NCBI RefSeq assembly: GCF_025370935.1
Contig: NC_133481.1
Location: 17,664,070 to 17,728,069 of the forward strand
Origin: Choristoneura fumiferana
Taxonomy: Eukaryota; Arthropoda; Insecta; Lepidoptera; Tortricidae
Length of the DNA stretch: 64,000 nucleotides
Direction: 5' to 3'
The notes below the pieces were generated by a model. It made no database searches, was not told the DNA's origin, and saw only the letters and a program-made list of their open reading frames with translations. Below, in pieces: positions 57,827-64,000 of this stretch (the stretch's first letter is position 1; every line of letters begins with the position of its first letter). The translations under genes were made by a program, and so were the position numbers.

Positions 57827-58210
57827 CATGGTAGCCTAGTGGTTTGACCTATGGTCTCTGAGCTGAGAGTCGTGGGTTCGATCCTGTTCTTGTACCTCTT
57901 AATTTTTCGAAATTATATGCGAAATTTTATTTGAAATTTACTAGGTTTTTGGTGAAGGATAACAACATGAGGTTGCATACATCTTTAAGTGTGTAGTTCC
58001 CACGTTGTTTGAGGTCTACGTGAGAACTACAACCTATGCCCTCTCATTTTGAAATAAGTACAGTCCCGGTGCAGTTTTTGTTTTTACTAAATTGAAGCAC
58101 ATGTTTTCTTAGAACAATTTATTTATATATCTATTGTAGTTTCAGACTTATCCTTACTGACTCATTCAAATAGTCCATTCTGTATAGGCTGAAGATAATG
58201 ATGATGATGA
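57827..58210 (+). mobile_element. tRNA-derived SINE, family B, diverged and apparently interrupted
   Basis: CCATGGTAGCCTAGTGGTTT (A box) and GTCGTGGGTTCGATCCTG (B box) start it. The body has GTAGTTCCCACGTTG, CTACGTGAGAACTACAACC and CCCTCTCATTTTG, up to GGTGCAGT near 58076. The usual end, TATAGGCTGAAGATAATGAT then GATGATGA, appears only after about 100 unrelated bases. An insertion is the simplest reading. Confidence 0.7.
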
Positions 58211-59767
58211 TACATATTTATATGTTTATGTATTACACAATTTGGTATGACTCAGTTTGAAGTAAAATTTTAATTAATTTATCCGTCCGCAAATTTTTCA
58301 ACACAGCAGCAAGCGAGTGATATTTTATCATAATTATTGATGTGAAAATTATACGAATATTTTGGTATAATTTTTCAAGAGAGCACATTTATGAGGCATT
58401 TTAAAATTTATGCTTAAGTCATTGACAGTAAGTAGAGTATATAAAAAAAGAAGGATTATTAACAAAATGTAACAAACTAGACTATTATCATATTAATATG
58501 TTAATTAAGCACTTTAAAAGTAATTGAGTTCGACTTTAATATGAGTTGTATGGTTTACAACTCTGCCTGTTTGCGAAAGGCTACAGCTTAAAACAGCTAG
58601 AGCACTTTTAATATTTTTTCTCGAGCATAGTGAGAGATTTATGTTTTATTGTTAAACAATGTGATGAGGATTTTGTGTTGAAGTAAGAAAACATTATGTA
58701 GAATTCATTAATGTCTGATTACCTACTTCAAAAATTTAAACTGTGTACACGCAAAAGAAAAAAAACTTAAAAACTTCAGTGTTTTCTCGTCATCATTAAT
58801 TTGGTGTAGGGTTCAAATGATTTGCGTTTTATTTTATACGTAAAGTAATGAAAAAATCACACACCAACGTAGTTGTCTTGTATGAGTAGTTGCGGAGTAG
58901 CAGCGACGTAAACTAAGTATAAAAAATATAATATAAAATATTATGTATAATAGCGCATTATTCCATCCATGACAAATTATTCCATCTTATTTCTATACAA
59001 ATTTATTTCCTATGTTTATATTGTACGTCCGCAATGGGCAGACTGTTGGTACTTATTAATTCATTAATATGACCTATAATGTACACAGATACGACAATAA
59101 ATGATTATGATTATGAAGACTTTATCCTAATTCTTAGCTTCTTATGCACTAAAAATATTGAGTGCCGGTATAAAGTGACTTATCTGCTTAATTCTGTGCC
59201 AGTGCCTAGAAAATAAGTTCAGCGTGGTGCTTAAAAATCAACATTATAATTAACTATTTAAAACTCGACCAAAGTAAACAATTTTACGATTCATACTTTG
59301 TAAATAGGACTTTATTGCCCAATAGGTACTTCGCATAAAGATACCGCCTATTAAGCATTATAAACAGATAAAGCAAAGCTGCTATAACGCTATAATAAAA
59401 CTGATATAAAACCTTTAGCATCGATTGTTGCTGTATTAGCTTGATTACTCTTATATCCCGCCCTAGATGGCTGCCACCTTGATTTGCAAGTATGTTGCGT
59501 TTATTACCAGCAGTGAACTGTTTTGCCGATTTATAAGTTGTCGCTTAAATCCAATCGTCTATTTTTAATTAGTTACTATGATAAAATTCTCGTTGAACAT
59601 GAGCCTCTCCCTAAAACGCCAATGAACGACAACTCGCCACTTGCATCTAGCATCCACTGGTTGCCCGCGACTTCACGTTGCCGTCAGTCCATCTAGTAGA
59701 AGACCAACGCTTCGTCTTCCGATTTGTAGTCGCCAATCGAGGACTTTTCTCTCTCAGCGGTTATTAA
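58211..59767. other. Intronic DNA, few features
   Basis: AT-rich. ACGACAATAAATGATTATGA at 59092-59111 looks like a LINE tail. GGTTGCCCGCGACTTCACG at 59660 resembles a Helitron end. Otherwise nothing. Confidence 0.4.
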
Positions 59768-60335
59768 AGGGTCCACGGAAAGAACGTGTCTAGTCAACTA
59801 AGCAACTTTTTGAGTTATAGCGGTTTGAAAGTTAGTCATCACGAACAATTACTATGGTTACCATTTATTTAAATGTAAAAATAAATATATTTTTCACTTC
59901 TCGTGCTCGTAAAGTTCGTGTTTATGCTGGATCTAGGCGACACAAAATGTCTTTTTATGTTCTAGTGCTTAAAGTAAAATCTTCGTTTAAGACCAAGGTA
60001 ATCACGTGTCAACAGCCACAAACAAAAAAGTTTATATATGAACTGGGCTCGTTTTATGCTCTTGTTTTACAAACTACTATTATATTGTTTTCAGATTATT
60101 TAATTCACTGGTAAGTTATAGTACAGTCAACGTCATATATAAGTGATCACTTTTGTACCTTGTCACTTTAACGTCATGTTTGAGAAGCCATACGAAATGG
60201 TGTAACGACTGAAAGCGACAAGGAACAGAAGTGATCACTTATTTATGACGTTGACTGTACTTTGCGAGTTCTATATTTAGAGATTAAAATCTCAATTTAT
60301 AAAAAAGGTGACTGCATGTTCTTTCCGTGGACCCT
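59768..60335. mobile_element. 568-bp element with 18-bp terminal inverted repeats, carrying a nested MITE
   Basis: AGGGTCCACGGAAAGAAC at 59768 and its exact reverse complement GTTCTTTCCGTGGACCCT ending at 60335 bound the element. Inside are AT-rich DNA, an 86-codon frame (59854-60114) without recognised domains, and the 134-bp MITE at 60124-60257. Without the MITE it would be about 430 bp. Superfamily not determined; no clear target duplication. Confidence 0.75.
60124..60257. mobile_element. 134-bp MITE, copy 3, nested
   Basis: CAGTCAACGTCATATATAAG at the left, TGATCACTTATTTATGACG, then TTGACTG at the right, and TA on both sides (60122-60123, 60258-60259). It lies inside the larger element at 59768-60335, so it inserted later. 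Confidence 0.9.
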
Positions 60336-60603
60336 AGAATTTTGTTCTTCGAGCGATGCGGCCCGCCCATTGCCACTTCAACATTCAAAGAAATTACTTT
60401 ATTATCTTCAAAGTCAGTTCTAGTACTTTATCCAGTCATTACGTCGGTGAACAGAACAATTCTTGTAAAACGTCTCACGCGCAGTATTAACTGCAAAAAA
60501 AAAATGTAAGTTGGTACTTTGGCTGTCAAACTGACAGATGGGAAAATGAGGGGGGATTGACGTTCGTATCGTGCTGACTCAATCTATCTGGTTTAAAGTT
60601 TTA

Positions 60604-60795
60604 ATCATCATCGTCATCATCTCGACTTATGTATGTCCCACTGCTGGGCACAGGCCTTCTCTCAGAATGAGAGGGCTTGGGCCGTAGTTCCCACGCGGGC
60701 CCAGTGCGGATTGGGAACTTCGCAGGTTTGTGTAGGTTTCCTCAAGATGTTTTCCTTTACCGTAAAGCTCAGTGTGAATTACAAATGTAATTAAA
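60604..60795 (-). mobile_element. tRNA-derived SINE, family B, head missing
   Basis: ATCATCATCGTCATCATCTC, CCACTGCTGGGCACAGGCCT, CGTAGTTCCCACGCGGGCCC, GTAGGTTTCCTCAAGATGTT. The tRNA-related part is absent (5' truncation). Confidence 0.8.
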
Positions 60796-61011
60796 TATTG
60801 TGAAGTTTTTATATCTAGTTTAAAATAATCTCGTTTGCCAGTACGCCGTATATTGCCTATATATTTGTTCGCGCATGGTGCAACATAGTGACACTAAATT
60901 TTATACACATAAGATCTCTACATCATGTATTTACCTATGTCTTGATAAATAAAATGATTGATTGATTTCATGTAGATACTCGTTTAAAGTTGTAAAATTA
61001 AATAAATATGA

Positions 61012-61140
61012 ATTCAAAGTCAAAATAACATTATTAAATTAAGGTTTATAAACATGCACTTGTATATGAATGTAAAAAAAACTACCCTAGTTCGAAAAAA
61101 CTCTATTGAGAAGAATCCAACATGAAAATGAGGTATATGT
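61012..61140 (-). repeat. LINE 3' tail (minus strand)
   Basis: TTCAAAGTCAAAATAACATT, AACATGCACTTGTATATGAA, then AACTACCCTAGTTCGAAAAA and CTCTATTGAGAAGAATCC is the reverse complement of the tail seen at 52440-52592. Confidence 0.65.
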
Positions 61141-61264
61141 ATATATTTTTAAATATACTCGTATTTAAAATGTGCAACTTACATCACAAGTATTCAATAC
61201 AACATTAAAACTAGAACGCGATTCTTAACTAACTAAATACTTATCGAAAATACAAACCGCTGGT

Positions 61265-61400
61265 TGTCCAGCGGTGGTGTAGGGGTTATAGCACGCAGCA
61301 CGGATTGCTGAGGACCTGGGTTCGATTCCTGTGATCTCTTTTTCTGGTTTTTCTGTGCATCCATGTCTCAGTTTGTATTTTCGATAATGTTTTACGGGAC
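61265..61400 (+). mobile_element. tRNA-derived SINE, family C
   Basis: TGTCCAGCGGTGGTGTAGGG, then GACCTGGGTTCGATTCCTGT and TTTTTCTGGTTTTTCTGTGC, TCTCAGTTTGTATTTTCGAT. Second copy of the element at 17715-17860; the acceptor-like 3' end CACTGG is lost. Confidence 0.7.
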
Positions 61401-62533
61401 ACCCGTAAAAGTAACAAATTTGGAGCTGAAATAAAAAATACAAAAAGACTCCAAAAAACCAATCATAACTAAATACTTAAAAAACGCCTCTGCTGTTTAT
61501 GATAAAAACTGCCAAAAACAAATAAACAACTTATTTTTTATACATTTTTAAAGGCATGTTAAAAATACCAAGAACGGATAGCGAGCTGTAAAATGAAATG
61601 ACACCCTCAAAATATCCAAAGCTAGCCATGGTAAATGGCTAGGGAATTATCACCTCTCCTACCGTCTTACTTGTTAAACAATGCTACAAGTTACCTTACT
61701 CAGGCCGCCATAAAAGCACAAAAGTTGCCCCATGGGGTAAAAAACATTTACCCCATTGTCCTAAGGGGTAACGCATTAACACGTTTTCAATACAGACGGG
61801 TGCACAAGTGTTCAAATTCATCTGTTTAAATTTGGTAACTGGGAGGTTAATTGCAATTTGTAATTTCTTGTTCTTTACTGTTACGTTAATAATAATTTAC
61901 GTAACTAGGTATACATAAATATAGATATTATTATTATTGCGAAGTTTAGTTATTGAGCTACACTAATTACCTTAATTCGCCTCAAGCATAAATTTTGGTC
62001 ATAACTTTTTATCGGCTAGATTTTTTTATAAGTTACTTTGCGGAGTCCAACTCGATTTGCTCCTCTGCGAAGTTAAAAATTATGTAATAATAATGTTTTA
62101 ATAATTGCAGATTTAAATTTTAACGATTTCTTAATTTAATATTAATGCGCAAACTTTTGTTCGTACCTATCTGAGGATTTTTTTTAAGAAATGTATTATT
62201 TTTGTGTGTTTAAATTCTAAACTAAAAACTGAACATTAAACACTTAATGCCTTGAAAATTCGCTTCGAAGCATCATTGTACAAATAGCCCGTAATTACTT
62301 TTTAAACGCATGCTGACTCGACTGTACATTCCTAATCGTAGCTCCGGGTCAGGTCCTAGCTCCATTTTATATTTCGTCTAAAAAACAACTCTCGCGCAGG
62401 TACAAAGCTCCCTATGCCCGTGACGAACAACAAAAGAGACGCCATTTTTAAAACGCGAAATTGTGATGCGATGATTACGTGGTTTTGTAAATTGATTTTT
62501 TGTTATGAAATAATGGCGGTTGTATTAGTTTTT
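61401..62533. other. Intronic DNA without recognised features
   Basis: AT-rich. The 64- to 75-codon frames here have no recognisable pattern. Confidence 0.4.
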
Positions 62534-63111
62534 AGGGTTCCGGAGCCAAAATGGCAAAAACGGAACCCTTATAGTTTCACCATGTCTGGCTGTCTGTCCA
62601 TCCGCGGCTTTGCTCAGGGACTATCAATGCTAGAAAGCTGAAATTTTGCACAGATATATATTTAAATTATGCCGACAAAATGGTACAATTAAAAAAAAAA
62701 AAAAAAATTTTTTAGACCTCCCATACACGTAAAGTGGGGGTGTTTTTTTTCTCATCCAAACCTATAGGTAGTGTGGGGTGTCGTTGGATAGGTCTTTTGA
62801 AACCATTAGGGGTTTACTAGGACGATCTTTCGATTCAGTGATTTGTTTGCGAAGTATTCAACTTTAAAGTGCAAATTTTCATTAAAATCGAGCGTCCCCC
62901 CCTCTAAAATCTAAAAAATTCAGGATGGTAGTAAGTATATTAAACTTACAAGGAAAACTACAACGGCTAATTTTGCTTGAGAATTATTAGTAGTTTAAGA
63001 GTAAATAGCAGCCTAAGGTATAAAATATACCTAAACTTAGAATATTCCGTACAAGATACGAAATCCTTAGAAAAATATTACTTAATATTTTCGTAATGGC
63101 TGCGGAACCCT
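62534..63111. mobile_element. 578-bp 'AGGGTTCCG' element
   Basis: AGGGTTCCG at 62534 and CGGAACCCT ending at 63111 form short inverted ends. Inside are GGCTGTCTGTCCATCCGCGG, GCTGAAATTTTGCACAGATA, an A-run at 62693-62707 and GTGGGGTGTCGTTGGATAGG. It resembles a very common lepidopteran repeat. Its ends recur as fragments at 13909, 21990 and 24566. Confidence 0.65.
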
Positions 63112-63164
63112 ATTTTGGGCATATCCGACACGCTCTTGGACAGTTTTTTATACTAAAAAATGTC

Positions 63165-63310
63165 CGTTATAACGTCTCGGCAAACGTAGTACGATGCTCA
63201 TTGGTCAGGTTGAGTGACTATCTGCGAAAGGTTGCTGGTAGAAGCTAAATAGGTACGTCAAGCTGAGGACAAGACGCAATGGAGTGCTATAGGCTGATGA
63301 TGATGACGTT
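63165..63310 (+). pseudogene. RTE-type LINE 3' fragment
   Basis: AACGTCTCGGCAAACGTAGT, GGTCAGGTTGAGTGACTATC, GCTGAGGACAAGACGCAATG, then GCTATAGGCTGATGATGATG. Same order as the 3' part of 11771-12075, with a deletion before the end. Confidence 0.65.
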
Positions 63311-64000
63311 ATGAAAACATAACATTCCAAACTACTCAAAAGGGCAACTCATTACATCGTACGTACAACAATTTTTTAATGTCATCAAACTTACGCCTCG
63401 CATCGTAACCCTGCGGCAACCCAAAATTATCAACAAAATAAGCCCAGACTTGACGATTTTATAATAATACCGGAGGTTCTACGCGGAGAGAAAAAAACTC
63501 TTCGTCTAGTATACTCACCGTACTTTTATTGTATCTAAAATGCTGCCACGGGGAATGAGGCTGTTCCCTAAAGTATTAAAGACGAATATCGCTTGTGCGG
63601 GACTCGTCGAGAGCAAGGCATAATCTGTAACCTTCATCAATTATCTTCACTTCGACTTAATGACTTTTATAGAGCGGCTTGAGGGATTTTTTAAGGTTCG
63701 AATCACGTGTGAGTAGATTGTTTCTCAGAAATTCTTCGTAACGAACCTACGGTAATTTTGGTTCACGGTACGTTTTAGTATAAGGCGCGCAATATAGAAG
63801 AATTTTCGTAATTGAGGGGGTGAAGCGACGACGCACCGGTGGAGGCGAATGCAGGGCGCCTCGTGCGCTGCACGCAGCCCGTTGACGGCCTTATTCTGTT
63901 TTATCCGTATTCTGGTTAATGTGAATTCCGGAATCCTTAAATTATAATTACACATTTTTTTGGTTTAATAAAGAAAATCTTCGTTTAATATGAATAGTCT
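63311..64000. other. End of the window, with a GC-rich patch
   Basis: 63810-63895 (GGGGGTGAAGCGACGACGCA, GGTGGAGGCGAATGCAGGGC, GCTGCACGCAGCCCG) is much richer in GC than its surroundings. The minus-strand 76-codon frame across it has no recognised domain. It might be a repeat piece; not assigned. Confidence 0.4.

Larger units (their letters stand above)
6150..64000 (+). other. Presumed large intron of ds, continuing beyond the window
   Basis: The donor at 6150 (AAG|GTAAGT) is a full consensus site. Reading past it gives only a short non-cadherin peptide and a TAA at 6192-6194. Nowhere downstream, on either strand, did I see a cadherin linker motif or any open frame that looks like a conserved protein, and no acceptor is followed by a phase-0 continuation of EC6. 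Insect ds genes are known for very long 5' introns. A short exon or a nested non-coding RNA gene could have been missed. Confidence 0.65.

Noticed and set aside
63725..63955. 76-codon minus-strand frame over the GC-rich patch
   Set aside because: No domain, low support; GC-rich DNA keeps frames open by chance.
1..64000. CRISPR array, operon, phage or other prokaryotic system
   Set aside because: The window has spliced eukaryotic gene structure, SINEs and LINEs; no regularly spaced repeats or bacterial gene clusters are present.

Overview
The window reads as animal nuclear DNA, almost certainly from a moth or butterfly (Lepidoptera). It is AT-rich with low coding density. It is crowded with repeat types typical of lepidopteran genomes: Lep1-like Helitron fragments ending in CTAG, tRNA-derived SINEs with a clear B box, 3' ends of RTE-type LINEs with ATG-rich tails, and many short palindromic DNA elements (MITEs).

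There is one convincing gene. A single exon at 4412-6149 (+) carries the start codon, a short signal peptide and the first five-plus cadherin repeats of a large cadherin, best matched to Dachsous (ds), the Fat ligand of planar cell polarity and Hippo signalling. The exon has a good acceptor (TTTGTGTTTCAG) and a perfect donor (AAG|GTAAGT). The coding part is exactly 567 codons and ends in phase 0. An in-frame stop 15 bases upstream fixes the start at the ATG at 4449.

Layout: 1-4411 is probably 5' intron or upstream DNA, with two MITEs, fragments of a SINE and a LINE, and the acceptor at its end. 4412-6149 is the ds exon. 6150-64000 shows no further cadherin sequence and is read as one very large intron (at least 57.8 kb, running off the window). 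Its content is repeats: about ten Lep1-like Helitron copies, three SINE families, RTE LINE ends, a Ty3/gypsy-like integrase relic at 8210-8470, a three-copy 134-bp TA-flanked MITE, a 3-4 copy 'GCTGACTGTAC' element, long palindromes, a TG microsatellite and several nested insertions.

No new multi-gene system was found. The most informative extras are the nested insertions (a LINE end inside a MITE with a 12-bp target duplication; a palindrome inside a Helitron; a 134-bp MITE inside a larger inverted-repeat element), the perfect or near-perfect palindromes, the sharp composition change inside the ds exon, and a small upstream ORF in its leader. Assignments rest on reading the sequence and on recall of the families. 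No alignment or search was run.
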